Shown here one piece after another: positions 11,104 to 22,068 of a DNA stretch of 64,000 bases (positions are counted from its first letter, which is position 1; every line of letters begins with the position of its first letter). This DNA is from Megalobrama amblycephala. Lineage: Eukaryota; Chordata; Actinopteri; Cypriniformes; Xenocyprididae. The notes below the pieces were generated by a model, which did no database searches, was not told the DNA's origin, and was given only the letters and a program-made list of their open reading frames with translations. The position numbers and the translations under genes are program-made. Where the stretch lies: the NCBI RefSeq assembly GCF_018812025.1, contig NC_063061.1, forward strand, positions 1,496,001 through 1,560,000, given 5' to 3'.

Positions 11104-12290
11104 TGTTTTTCTCCAATGCATGTTGGCCACAATTATTGGCACCCTTAGAAATTCAGGGGTAAATATCTCTGAAGTATATTCCCATTCATATTCACATTTT
11201 TTAGCACACCAGGGTGACTAGGAGCATGAAATTGTCCAGCCATGACAGTTCTACAGGAGTATAAATATGAGGAAAAACAAAGGTCAAATTCCCTTAATCA
11301 TTCATCATAATGAGTAAAATCAAAGAATATAGTGATCTGACGTGCAGCAAAAGATTGTTGAGCTTCACAAAATAGAACATGACTGTAAGAAAAGAGCTAA
11401 AGCATTGAAAATCCCCATTTCTACCATCAGGGCAATAATTTAGAAGCTCCAATTAACTAAAGATGTTACAAATCTGCCTGGAAGAGGACGTGTGTCTAAA
11501 TCATCCTAATGCAAAGTGAGGAGGAGAGTTTGAGTGGACAAAGACTCTCCAAGGATCACAGCTGGAGAATTGCAGAGATTAGTTGAGTCTTGAGTCTCAG
11601 AAAGCCTAAAAAAATATATCAAAAGCACCTACATCCACACAAGATGTTCAGGAGGGTTTCAAGAAAAATCCTCTGCTCTCATCCAGAAACAATCTCCAGC
11701 ATATTCAGTTGTCAGACACGACTGGAACTTCAAACAGGACCGGCTTCTTTGGTCAGATGAAACTAAAAAAGCTTTTTGGCAGCAAACCCACCAGATGGGT
11801 TTGGTGCACACATGGATAAAAAGTACCCCATGCCCACGGTTAAATACACTGCTGGATCTTTAATGTTGTGGGCCTGTTTTTCTGCTGGAGGTCCTGAACA
11901 TCTTGTTCAGATACATGGCATCATGGATTCTATCAAATACCAACAGATAAAAAATCAAAACCTGACCGCTTCTGCTAGAAAGCCCATAATGGGCCGTGGT
12001 TGGATCTTCCATCAGGACAATGATCCAAAACAAACATCAAAACCTCTCTGAGCACAAAATGAAGCTTCTGCCATGACCATCCCAGTCCCCTGACCTGAAC
12101 CCTAAAGAAAATGAGTGGAGTGAACTGAAGAGAAGAAGCACCAACATGGAGCTGGGAATCTGAAGGATCTGGAGAGATTCTGTATGAAGGAATGATCTCT
12201 GATCTCCAATCAGAGCTATTATCTTGGAAAAAGGACGTTGCAATAATTGGTTGCCAATAATTGTGGCCAACATGAACTAGAGAAAAATTT
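11104..12290 (+). mobile_element. Tc1/mariner-like transposon, degenerate
   Basis: Inverted termini: CATGTTGGCCACAATTATTG at 11119-11138 is matched by CAATAATTGTGGCCAACATG ending at 12274, with weaker similarity continuing about 15 bp outward. Length about 1.2 kb, normal for Tc1. It carries a broken transposase on the plus strand. It lies in intron 1 in sense orientation. Confidence 0.8.
11312..12180 (+). pseudogene. Tc1-like transposase pseudogene
   Basis: A DDE transposase that would cut and rejoin DNA at TA sites, now split over frames. Beginning at ATG 11312 the frame stops after about 20 codons. The first catalytic aspartate is visible in LLWSDETK (about 11745-11770). The open piece 11776-12051 holds LMLWACFSAGG and FHQDNDPKQTSK (second aspartate). 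A further frame near 12085-12125 reads SQSPDLNP and ENEWSELK, which supplies the final glutamate. Frameshifts and stops make it non-functional. Confidence 0.8.
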
Positions 12291-12361
12291 ATTTCATAAT
12301 TCGATTTTCCCCCACTTTCAATTGTTTTACTTTAGAATTTTGTGAATTTTTAGTGAATTAT

Positions 12362-12910
12362 AAAGGGTCGTATACAAGTCGATGTATCAGAATGGTAATA
12401 TGTTTTATATATCGCTTTCTACAACGTCGGACACATGACGATAGTTAATATGATTAGCCTTTGGCTTGACTATGTTATCAAACATCTAAAATCAGTATCC
12501 TTACAAATGCTTTGAACGTCATAGAAAGTCAGAGCAGAAATAGTTCATATACATAATTCACCTGCTAGATTGCTAAATCTACCTGATTTTTTATATTAAC
12601 AGAAAAATATACCAGGATAACCTGGATAACTCCCCGCTTCGCAGCATAGTTAATGATATGCTAAAGCCCGCCCCCACATTGACGTGATTGGTTACAAGGT
12701 AGATTGTGACGTCAGAAACACCAGCGCTTGCAAACCGCGTTCTTTTTTTCACTGCAGTTTTAAAGAGAAAATACTCAGCAGTGGTGTTGACTGATGAATT
12801 TGCACATGGTTTGCCTTTAAGCATATTAAAAACACCACATAGACATATAAACAACATTAAAAACTTGATTTTCACCACAGGGGGACTTAAAGTGTCCAAT
12901 ATAATAGTAT
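12362..12910. repeat. Interspersed repeat; its left 115 bp recurs inverted at 55826
   Basis: The segment 12367-12482 (containing TTAATATGATTAGCCTTTGG) recurs in reverse complement at 55826-55941. The remainder contains a full CRE-type palindrome TGACGTCA at 12709-12716, a GCCCGCCCCCACATTGACGTG block and the tail ACTTAAAGTGTCC, all familiar from fish repeats. Overlapping short frames on both strands (12591-12912) look like chance. Confidence 0.5.
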
Positions 12911-13302
12911 GAGATATGAAATATATGAAAAGGATAAGTCTGTATTATAAATCACACAAGCTGTACATTTGAGCAGTCCCACATGTCTGAGCTTCAGTTT
13001 AGTCATGTCCGGTTAGCATGAGACGTGCTCGAGCGAAAATCAGCCCACCGCATCAGAAAGCAAGCATTATGGTCTCATCTGAGATGTTTCACTCTGCTCA
13101 CTCTCTGTAGAAACTGCTGCCGCACCATGCCAGGGTGAATTAGACATTTTTATACAAGGGAAAGGACTACTGACAGCATAATCCAACTTTGCATACGGTC
13201 ATTATATTCATTACAATAAATAAATAAATACAGCATGTATTTGAACACGTAAAAATGTCTTTAACTCTTTTTTACCACCATTTACGGACTTTTATGTCAG
13301 CC

Positions 13303-14003
13303 CATGGCTGTGTCTGAAATCGCCCTTTATACCCTTAAATAGGGCACTATTTAAGGGAACAGCCATTTGTAGTGGTGACTGAAACATCACAACCCATTAT
13401 CGAGAGCACTCATTCAATCCCATAATGCACCGCAATAACAAGTATACATCCGATGTACACTCAACAGCTAGAGAATACCCATAATGCACTGTGAGAGCCG
13501 CACACCGAATGAATTCCTGCGTCTGACCAGAAGATGGCGCCATTTTCCAAATTGCTGGTCCAATGTGGGTACAGTGTAATATCATACAGGTATAAATTCA
13601 TTTTTAATTGATTATTAAATTGTTTAATTAAGGTTTATGCAATGACAGAGTTCAAGATAAATACTACTGGAGTTTGCAAAGTTTAAAATGATAGCCTCAT
13701 GGACAGCATGCCGACACATTACGCCGTTGAGCTTCGGGTGACCCGAGTTCGAGTCCTGGCTCATGGACCTTTCCCAATCCCGTCCCCTTCTCTCTCTCTG
13801 CTTACTGTCCTGTCATAATAAAGGCAAAAACGCTAAAAATAAATCTAAAAGAAAACACCAAAACAATGCAAAAGCACTAGCTCCTCAGTGTCGAATTCAC
13901 TCACTCGTTTTCATTCACTCCTTCAAGTGAACTATATTATTGGATTACTGTAGTAGGGAATAGTGAAAGAGGGTATAGGGGGTGATTTCAAACAAAGCCC
14001 ATG
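13303..14003. mobile_element. Nested MITE (CATGGCTGTGTCTGAAATC end)
   Basis: CATGGCTGTGTCTGAAATCG at 13303 pairs with the inverted right end GATTTCAAACAAAGCCCATG at 13984-14003, and inner segments (CCTTTATACCC; GGGTATAGGG) also pair. It has inserted into the piggyBac-like element and itself contains a SINE-like insertion. A YY1/CTCF-like string (CCAGAAGATGGCGC, 13527-13540) lies inside. Confidence 0.65.
13688..13855 (+). repeat. tRNA-derived SINE
   Basis: A pol III A-box-like TAGCCTCATGG (13692-13702) and a B-box-like GTTCGAGTCC (13748-13757) are spaced as in tRNA-derived SINEs. The body CCTTTCCCAATCCCGTCCCC plus a CTCTCTCT run and a CTGTCCTGTC tail matches the usual fish tRNA-SINE layout. 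The 3' side ends in an A-rich stretch. It is nested in the MITE at 13303-14003. Confidence 0.6.
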
Positions 14004-14453
14004 TTTTCACTGTTATACGGTAGGGGGCGCTGTTACGCATCTTCTGAAAGTGTATTAAATCTCCGGATCCAAAAACGAACGATAGAAGCATTGCTAACGC
14101 GATCATCAACATTAAACAGCACATAAATCAAAACTGCTACTGTCGAACCCATGAAGAGGAAACGACTGTGAAGCTTTGGAGGTGTTGATGGAATCGATCT
14201 ACTCCATCTGTGTTTTGATCATCCTTCTGAATCTGATCCAGATGTAGTCTTGGACAAAAACTCAAAATGTTGCTTTTTTAAATGAAAATTACCCACATTC
14301 AAGTGTTGATAAAAGTGCATGAAGCATGAAGCATGAAGAATAAAATGTTTTTTCTTTTTTCTTATTTTTTTCAAGGTGTCTGGCCATGAAAGTTTTGTGA
14401 AAATTATACAACTTTTTTTTTTTTTTTAAATACACTGGTGGTGAAAGAGTTAA

Positions 14454-14905
14454 ACATTATACATTATACTTGTATCATTATGCATCAAATGTGCTGTTTT
14501 CATATTACATATTAAATTCTTACTAGATTTGCATTTCCCGAAGCAAATATTTAGGTTACACAATTTTACTCAAACTGTTTATGGGATTTTGTCTACTGGA
14601 AGTTTTGGCGGCACACACAGATTGAGCTGCTGCAGGAAAAGAGCATGATCCGACAGACCTAAACATAAGAACGCTTTATTCAAACTCACAGTTTAATGTG
14701 GCTTTCTGATGTCAGGTGCTCTGACAGATACAGCTGGATCGGCTCTGGAGGACACTTCTGACGTCAGTACAGCGACATGCAGCAGTCTCAGACACCTTGG
14801 GAGTGAGAAGGGGTTTATATCCTGCTGAAAGAGCGAGTGATAATGTGCTCTCTGTGTTTGAGTGGGTATTTGATGCTCATCATGTTCACGTTCTGCTCCT
14901 GACAG
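14454..14905 (+). other. End of intron 1 with 3' splice site
   Basis: Non-repetitive sequence leading to the acceptor TCTGCTCCTGACAG (AG at 14904-14905), which has a moderate pyrimidine tract. No other feature is seen. Confidence 0.45.
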
Positions 14906-15044
14906 GCTGACGCTGATGGGCTGGTTGGGCGTTTGGGCTTTGTCCGTCCTGCTTGGATCTTCACTATGGCTGGCTTACGGAGTCCGAGCCGGCGCTGGAA
15001 CTGGAACTACAGTGAAGGAGGGTGAAAAGGGACTTCATGAAGAA
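14906..15044 (+). CDS. First coding exon of an unidentified secreted or membrane protein
   Basis: Acceptor CTGACAG precedes ten untranslated bases and ATG at 14916. The frame stays open for 43 codons to a GTAGGT donor at 15045, ending in phase 0. The product starts MGWLGVWALSVLLGSS and continues with a hydrophobic stretch to about residue 22, then small residues (GVRAGAGTG) and a charged tail (KEGEKGLHEE): the profile of a signal peptide with a cleavage region near residues 22-26, though a membrane anchor is possible. The ATG context has G at +4 but not a purine at -3. Codon use is GC-richer than the surroundings. I cannot name the family. Confidence 0.6.
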
Positions 15045-15138
15045 GTAGGTTCCATTTTCTTGTGTTAATATCCTGGCATTCAGTGCTAAAAAGTTTCAGT
15101 AATAGTGCAGGTTATGTCTGTAAAGCAGATAAAAAACT

Positions 15139-15956
15139 TAAAGGATTAGTTTACTTCAGAAATAAAATGTCCTGATAATTTACTCACCCCCATGTCATCC
15201 AAGATGTTCATGTCTGTCTTTCTTCAGTCGAAAAGAAATGAAGGAAAACATTCCAGGGTTTTTCTCCATATAGTGGACTTCAATGGGCACCAAACGGTTG
15301 AAGGTCCAAATGTCAGTTTCAGTGCAGCTTCAAAGAGCTCTACATGATCCCAGACGAGAAATAAGACTCTTATCTAGAGAAACAATCGCTCATTTTATTA
15401 AAAAAAATAAAATTATATACTTTTTAACCACAAATGCTCATCTTGCACTGCTCTGTGATGCTCCACGCATGACGTAATCATGTTGGAAAGGTCACGTGTG
15501 ATGTAGGCGGGAGTACCGATCCAGTGTCTATGAAGCAAATGAATTTACAAAATTTACAAAAATGGTAAAACAACTATGTCGGATGATTTTGAAGTTGGAG
15601 GAGAAAATGAGATGGAGTTTTTCACCCTACCGTAGTATTTCTGCCTACATCACGCGTGACCTTTCCAACATGATTACGTAATGCGTGGAGCATCACAGAG
15701 CAGTGCAAGATGAGCATTTGTGGTTAAAAAGTCTATAATGTAATTTTTTTTAGAAAATGTCCGATGGTTTCTCTAGATAAGACTCTTATTCCTCGTCTGG
15801 GATCATGTAGAGCTCTTTGAAGCTGCACTGAAACTGACATTTGGACCTTCAACCTGTTGAACCCCAGTGAAGTCCACTATATGGAGAAACATCCTGGAAT
15901 TTCTTTTCAACTGAAGAAAGAAAGACATGAACATCTTGGATGACATGGGGGGTGAG
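15139..15956. mobile_element. Large fold-back MITE, copy 1
   Basis: The left half (AAAGGATTAGTTTACTTCAG, ATGTCATCCAAGATGTTCAT, TTCTCCATATAGTGGACTTC) is repeated in reverse complement in the right half (15640-15956), so the 0.8 kb could form one long hairpin. The right terminus is cut short after GGTGAG. A shorter relative lies at 17186-17655. The 64-codon frame at 15283 is part of the arm and not a gene. Confidence 0.85.
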
Positions 15957-15992
15957 AACCAATGCTGAGGAAGTTGTGATCATCTTTTCTTC

Positions 15993-16126
15993 TCTATTGT
16001 GACGTATATCCAAGTGCAACACTTCTGGACCAAGAACAAATGTAGGACGGGGCTTGATTGGATGGTTGGATGGTTGTGGTTTGCTATTGGTGGATCTCAT
16101 GTGAGTGACAGGTTGCTCTCCTCACT
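15993..16126. repeat. Dispersed 140-bp repeat, copy 1 of 3
   Basis: It shares AAATGTAGGACGGGGCTTGA and GGATCTCATGTGAGTGACAG with 40806-40950 and 60667-60807. On the minus strand all three give similar short frames (THMRSTN and IKPRPTFV in copies 2 and 3), which follows from nucleotide similarity. No termini could be defined. The copies are 20-25 kb apart. Confidence 0.65.
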
Positions 16127-16550
16127 TATTATCCAGCTAGAACAAGCAGCAACTGCATCTAACAAAAACTTTATTCGATTGAATTCGTTATTCGTTTTGA
16201 AGTTGTTCAGACCAGTCAGCGTCTGACTTGAAGCAGCTCATGCCGGTTAGAAATTGTGTCCAACAGCGTAACTTTAAATACCACAGTTTATGCTAGGAAT
16301 TAATCAAGAATCAAAACTAGACATCTTTACAGTACATACAGTACAGAGCATTAGCACTGATATTTCATCTAATGATACCGGACGGTTAGTGCTCAACAGA
16401 AATGTTCAGCCTCTTTGAAGGGGTAATAAAGCCCTTAATGAGCCTCTTCAGTCAGCAAATGTCATGTCTAATGGAGATGTTGTGGCAGGAATTGTTTGTC
16501 CCAGATGAGATCCTGAGGAGTGTCCTGAGCTGATGATGTCATTGTCTTCG

Positions 16551-16583
<33 letters not shown>

Positions 16584-17185
16584 GGCTCGTCGTGAGGCCT
16601 GCTGGGACTTCTTAATGATTTCTCAGTGCTGTAAGACATCGACAGGCGGCATAGTTAAACACTGGTGCAGCAATTCACAATCAATATATGTGTTATAGTT
16701 CAACTATCTAGTTATTGTTTAAGTTATTTTTTAAAATTAGTTAAAGCAAGACAACCCAGGAGAATAGGGCAAAAAAAGTATTGCAAGTTTACTTAAGTTA
16801 TGTTTAAATATGCAAATGAGCCGTCATCTAAATAAATATGCACTAATTTTTTCAGACCTGAAATATGATCATTGGATAAAGTCAAGTTCAACATTCTTGT
16901 TCCATTTTGTTTATATATTTGAAGGTTTGTACAGAGGGGATTTTGGATTTCTATTTTATTACATAAATCAGAAAGTACTGTCAACAGACCGAAAAAAAAA
17001 AAAATCACTATGTTTTTAGGCATGAAGTGTTTTATAAATCAGGCAAATGAAAAATGAACAACCCTTCAGAATTTAGACATGAATAACACTGTAAACTTGT
17101 TGAAGTGATTTCTGACTCACGGTCTTTAATGAGATGTACTGTAAATTAAATCTATGGGTGCAAATACAGTGCAATTAAATACACA
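16127..17185 (+). other. Intron 2 sequence without recognised features
   Basis: Apart from a CA microsatellite (16553-16581) nothing is supported. Short frames on both strands at 16793-17023 are AT-rich chance frames. Confidence 0.35.
16553..16581. repeat. CA dinucleotide microsatellite
   Basis: About 14 uninterrupted CA units. Simple repeat; likely length-polymorphic. Confidence 0.95.
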
Positions 17186-17655
17186 CTTAAGTTCTGAAAA
17201 TTTCCTGATAATTTACTCTCCTCCATGTCATCAAAGATGTTATGTTTTTTATTTCTTCATTCGAAATGTTTTTTTTTTTAGGTTTTTGATGAAACCATTC
17301 CAGGATTTTTCTCCATATAGTGGACTTCACTGGCCTCCAAATGGTTGAAGGTCCAAATGTCAGTTTCAGTGCAGCTTCAAAGAGCTCTACATGATCCCAG
17401 ACGAGGAATAAGAGTCTTATCTAGAGAAACCATCGGCCATTTTCTAAAAAAATAATTCAGCTGCACTGAAACGGACATTTGGACCTTCAACCCGTTGAAC
17501 CCCAGTGAAGTCCACTATATGGAGAAAAACCCTGGAATGTTTTCTTCAAAAACCTTAATTTCTTTTTGACTAAAGCAAGACATGAACATCTTGGATGACA
17601 TGGAGGTGAGTAAATTATCAGGAAATTTTAATTCTGAAGTGAACTAATCCTTTAA
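17186..17655. mobile_element. Fold-back MITE, copy 2 (short form)
   Basis: Same family as 15139-15956: TTTTCTCCATATAGTGGACT at 17309, inverted at about 17512-17525, with the terminal phrase TTCTGAAGTGAACTAATCC at the right end. The centre lacks the middle 300 bp or so of copy 1, so it is a shorter internal-deletion form in which the two arms almost touch (about 17450). Confidence 0.85.
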
Positions 17656-18348
17656 ATGTGTATTTTGGATGTTTTCTTTCCATTAGTCAAAAAAGAAGGT
17701 ACATTATGGAAGCAAAAAAGGCCAAAATCTCAACCAGTGTATTAAAAAACAATGGTTTTGCCTGTAGTGTCTTACCTTGAATATTTAGTTTATATCTAGA
17801 ATAATCACAATGCTGTTTTTCCTGTGAGATTCAGGTCGGTTTGAGAAGTTGCAGACTCAGGCATATTTTCCAAATGACAGTACTGATGGCTGGATGAGTT
17901 TTAAGGTCATTGAGGGTCAAACACGTTTCATATTTCCTGCGTACTCAAGCGAGCGGCTCCTCCTGCCTCTCACAGATTGATTGCACACTGTAGCTGTGCA
18001 GCTCTAATTCATTTTCACAATTCCTATTGTATTCTCATTGCTTATTAATAGTGCATCCATTAATGTATCTCAAAACATCTAGCAAACGCTTCTTGCGCGT
18101 TGCATCTGTGTTCGAGTCGCCACACATTCATCATCATATACTCAAAACCCATATGATGATTTTCTGTGTCTACTGTCCAGAATGTCTGAGCTGCTCTTTT
18201 TCATATGATGACAGACATAACAAAAGCATCATAACATCAAATCTGTTAGACTTATTCAAAATCTCTATTTGCTTCCCCAAGATTGGAAAATTGCATACAA
18301 GTGCTACTGTAAAGGTGTTTTTTTTAAATATTCATATAAATATTTGTG
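17656..18348 (+). other. Intron 2 sequence without recognised features
   Basis: No repeat termini or exons are supported. The 110-codon frame 18027-18359 overlaps the start of the satellite element and has no domain character. Confidence 0.35.
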
Positions 18349-21300
18349 CCTGTATATGACATGCAGGGAAAAAAAGTAAATTGTGCTCACAATTTACTAT
18401 TTTGTTCCTTCGATTTGCTAAATCGTCCTCATGATTTACTATTTCGTTCCTTCGATTTGCTAAATCGTCCTCATGATTTACTATTTCGTTCCTTCGATTT
18501 GCTAAATCATGCTCAAGATTTACTATTTCGTTCCTTCGATTTGCTAAATCGTCCTCATGATTTACTATTTCGTTCCTTCGATTTGCTAAATCGTGCTCAA
18601 GATTTACTATTTCGTTCCTTCGATTTGCTAAATCGTCCTCAAGATTTACTATTTCGTTCCTTCGATTTGCTAAATCGTGCTCAAGATTTACTATTTCGTT
18701 CCTTCGATTTGCTAAATCGTCCTCATGATTTACTATTTCGTTCCTTCGATTTGCTAAATCGTGCTCAAGATTTACTATTTCGTTCCTTCGATTTGCTAAA
18801 TCGTGCTCAAGATTTACTATTTCGTTCCTTCGATTTGCTAAATCGTCCTCATGATTTACTATTTCGTTCCTTCGATTTGCTAAATCGTCCTCATGATTTA
18901 CTATTTCGTTCCTTCGATTTGCTAAATCGTGCTCAAGATTTACTATTTCGTTCCTTCGATTTGCTAAATCGTGCTCAAGATTTACTATTTCGTTCCTTCG
19001 ATTTGCTAAATCGTGCTCAAGATTTACTATTTCGTTCCTTCGATTTGCTAAATCGTCCTCATGATTTACTATTTCGTTCCTTCGATTTGCTAAATCGTCC
19101 TCATGATTTATTATTTCGTTCCTTCGATTTGCTAAATCGTCCTCAAGATTTACTATTTCGTTCCTTCGATTTGCTAAATCGTGCTCAAGATTTACTATTT
19201 CGTTCCTTCGATTTGCTAAATCGTCCTCATGATTTACTATTTCGTTCCTTCGATTTGCTAAATCGTGCTCAAGATTTACTATTTCGTTCCTTCGATTTGC
19301 TAAATCGTGCTCAAGATTTACTATTTCGTTCCTTCGATTTGCTAAATCGTCCTCATGATTTACTATTTCGTTCCTTCGATTTGCTAAATCGTCCTCATGA
19401 TTTACTATTTCGTTCCTTCGATTTGCTAAATCGTGCTCAAGATTTACTATTTCGTTCCTTCGATTTGCTAAATCGTGCTCGTGATTTACTATTTCGTTCC
19501 TTCGATTTGCTAAATCGTGCTCAAGATTTACTATTTCGTTCCTTCGATTTGCTAAATCGTGCTCATGATTTACTATTTCATTCCTTCGATTTGCTAAATC
19601 GTGCTCATGATTTACTATTTCATTCCTTCGATTTGCTAAATCGTGCTCATGATTTGCTGTTTCGTTCCTTCGATTTGCTAAATCGTGCTCAAGATTTATT
19701 ATTTCGTTCCTTCGATTTGCTAAATCGTGCTCAAGATTTACTATTTCGTTCCTTCGATTTGCTAAATCGTGCTCAAGATTTACTATTTCGTTCCTTCGAT
19801 TTGCTAAATTGTGCTCATGATTTACTATTTCGTTCCTTCGATTTGCTAAATCGTGCTCAAGATTTACTATTTCGTTCCTTCGATTTGCTAAATCGTGCTC
19901 GTGATTTACTATTTCGTTCCTTCGATTTGCTAAATCGTGCTCAAGATTTACTATTTCGTTCCTTCGATTTGCTAAATCGTGCTCATGATTTACTATTTCA
20001 TTCCTTCGATTTGCTAAATCGTGCTCATGATTTACTATTTCGTTCCTTCGATTTGCTAAATCGTGCTCATGATTTGCTGTTTCGTTCCTTCGATTTGCTA
20101 AATCGTCCTCATGATTTATTATTTCGTTCCTTCGATTTGCTAAATCGTGCTCGTGATTTACTATTTCGTTCCTTCGATTTGCTAAATCGTGCTCAAGATT
20201 TACTATTTCGTTCCTTCGATTTGCTAAATCGTCCTTGTGATTTACTATTTCGTTCCTTCGATTTGCTAAATCGTGCTCATGATTTACTATTTCATTCCTT
20301 CGATTTGCTAAATCGTGCTCATGATTTACTATTTCGTTCCTTCGATTTGCTAAATCGTCCTCGTGATTTACTATTTCGTTCCTTCGATTTGCTAAATCGT
20401 GCTCATGATTTACTATTTCATTCCTTCGATTTGCTAAATCGTGCTCATGATTTACTATTTCGTTCCTTCGATTTGCTAAATCGTGCTCATGATTTGCTGT
20501 TTCGTTCCTTCGATTTGCTAAATCGTGCTCATGATTTGCTATTTCGTTCCTTCGATTTGCTAAATCGTGCTCATGATTTACTATTTCGTTCCTTCGATTT
20601 GCTAAATCGTCCTCGTGATTTACTATTTCGTTCCTTCGATTTGCTAAATCGTGCTCATGATTTGCTGTTTCGTTCCTTCGATTTGCTAAATCGTGCTCAA
20701 GATTTAGTATTTCGTTCCTTCGATTTGCTAAATCGTGCTCAAGATTTACTATTTCGTTCCTTCGATTTGCTAAATCGTGCTCAAGATTTACTATTTCGTT
20801 CCTTCGATTTGCTAAATCGTGCTCATGATTTACTATTTCGTTCCTTCGATTTGCTAAATCGTGCTCAAGATTTACTATTTCGTTCCTTCGATTTGCTAAA
20901 TCGTGCTCGTGATTTACTATTTCGTTCCTTCGATTTGCTAAATCGTGCTCAAGATTTACTATTTCGTTCCTTCGATTTGCTAAATCGTGCTCATGATTTA
21001 CTATTTCATTCCTTCGATTTGCTAAATCGTGCTCATGATTTACTATTTCGTTCCTTCGATTTGCTAAATCGTGCTCATGATTTGCTGTTTCGTTCCTTCG
21101 ATTTGCTAAATCGTCCTCATGATTTATTATTTCGTTCCTTCGATTTGCTAAATCGTGCTCGTGATTTACTATTTCGTTCCTTCGATTTGCTAAATCGTGC
21201 TCAAGATTTACTATTTCGTTCCTTCGATTTGCTAAATCGTCCTCGTGATTTACTATTTCGTTCCTTCGATTTGCTAAATCGTGCTCATGATTTACTATTT

Positions 21301-22068
21301 CATTCCTTCGATTTGCTAAATCGTGCTCATGATTTACTATTTCGTTCCTTCGATTTGCTAAATCGTCCTCGTGATTTACTATTTCGTTCCTTCGATTTGC
21401 TAAATCGTGCTCATGATTTACTATTTCATTCCTTCGATTTGCTAAATCGTGCTCATGATTTACTATTTCGTTCCTTCGATTTGCTAAATCGTGCCCATGA
21501 TTTGCTGTTTCGTTCCTTCGATTTGCTAAATCGTGCTCATGATTTGCTATTTCGTTCCTTCGATTTGCTAAATCGTCTGCATGATTTGCTATTTCGTTCC
21601 TTCGATTTGCTAAATCGTGCTCATGATTTACTATTTCGTTCCTTTGATTTGCTAAATCGTGCTCATGATTTACTATTTCGTTCCTTTGATTTGCTAAATC
21701 GTGCTCATGATTTACTATTTCGTTCCTTCGATTTGCTAAATCGTGCTCATGATTTACTATTTCGTTCCTTCGATTTGCTAAATCATGCTCATGATTTACT
21801 ATTTCGTTCCCTCGATTTGCTAAATCATGCTCATGATTTACTATTTCGTTCCTTCGATTTGCTAAATCGTGCTCATGATTTACTATTTCGTTCCTTCGAT
21901 TTGCTAAATCATGCTCATGATTTACTATTTCGTTCCTTCGATTTGCTAAATCATGCTCATGATTTACTATTTCGTTCCTTCGATTTGCTAAATCATGCGC
22001 ACAATTTACTATTTTGTTTCGTTGCTTTGCTAAATCTTGTGCATGATTTACTATTTCACATCATTTAG
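18346..22068 (+). other. 1240-codon open frame through the satellite, probably not a gene
   Basis: Because 42 is a multiple of three and one frame of the unit lacks stops, the array reads as one frame. The product is a run of heptads alternating DLLNRAH-like and DLLFRSF-like, i.e. leucine-rich and amphipathic in principle. The start ATG (18346) is in AT-rich sequence with no promoter or splice support, and the frame ends just past the array. Most unit differences change amino acids (Pro/Ala, His/Gln/Arg, Arg/His), as expected for DNA-level spread. The other two forward frames have stops in the unit. I regard translation as unlikely but not excluded. Confidence 0.3.

Larger units (their letters stand above)
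13261..14453. mobile_element. piggyBac-like element hosting two further insertions
   Basis: TTAA at 13261-13264 is followed by CTCTTTTTTACCACCATTTA. The right end ACTGGTGGTGAAAGAG is followed by TTAA at 14450-14453, and the ends are inverted repeats of each other. Total about 1.19 kb, of which 13303-14003 is a later MITE. The right-hand interior (TTCAAGTGTTGATAAAAG at 14300 and GGCCATGAAAGTTTTGTG at 14382) also occurs in the fragment at 63318-63539. No transposase is visible. Confidence 0.7.

Noticed and set aside
13688..13855. Genuine tRNA gene
   Set aside because: Box spacing fits but the sequence continues into the usual SINE body with a pyrimidine-rich tail; no clean cloverleaf could be drawn.
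18376..22060. CRISPR array
   Set aside because: Units are contiguous 42-bp satellites without spacers, in a vertebrate genome, with no cas genes.
18346..22068. A giant leucine-rich or coiled-coil structural protein gene
   Set aside because: The frame is explained by a 3n-long satellite unit with no stop in one frame. There is no promoter, splice or translation context, and unit variants are mostly amino-acid changing.
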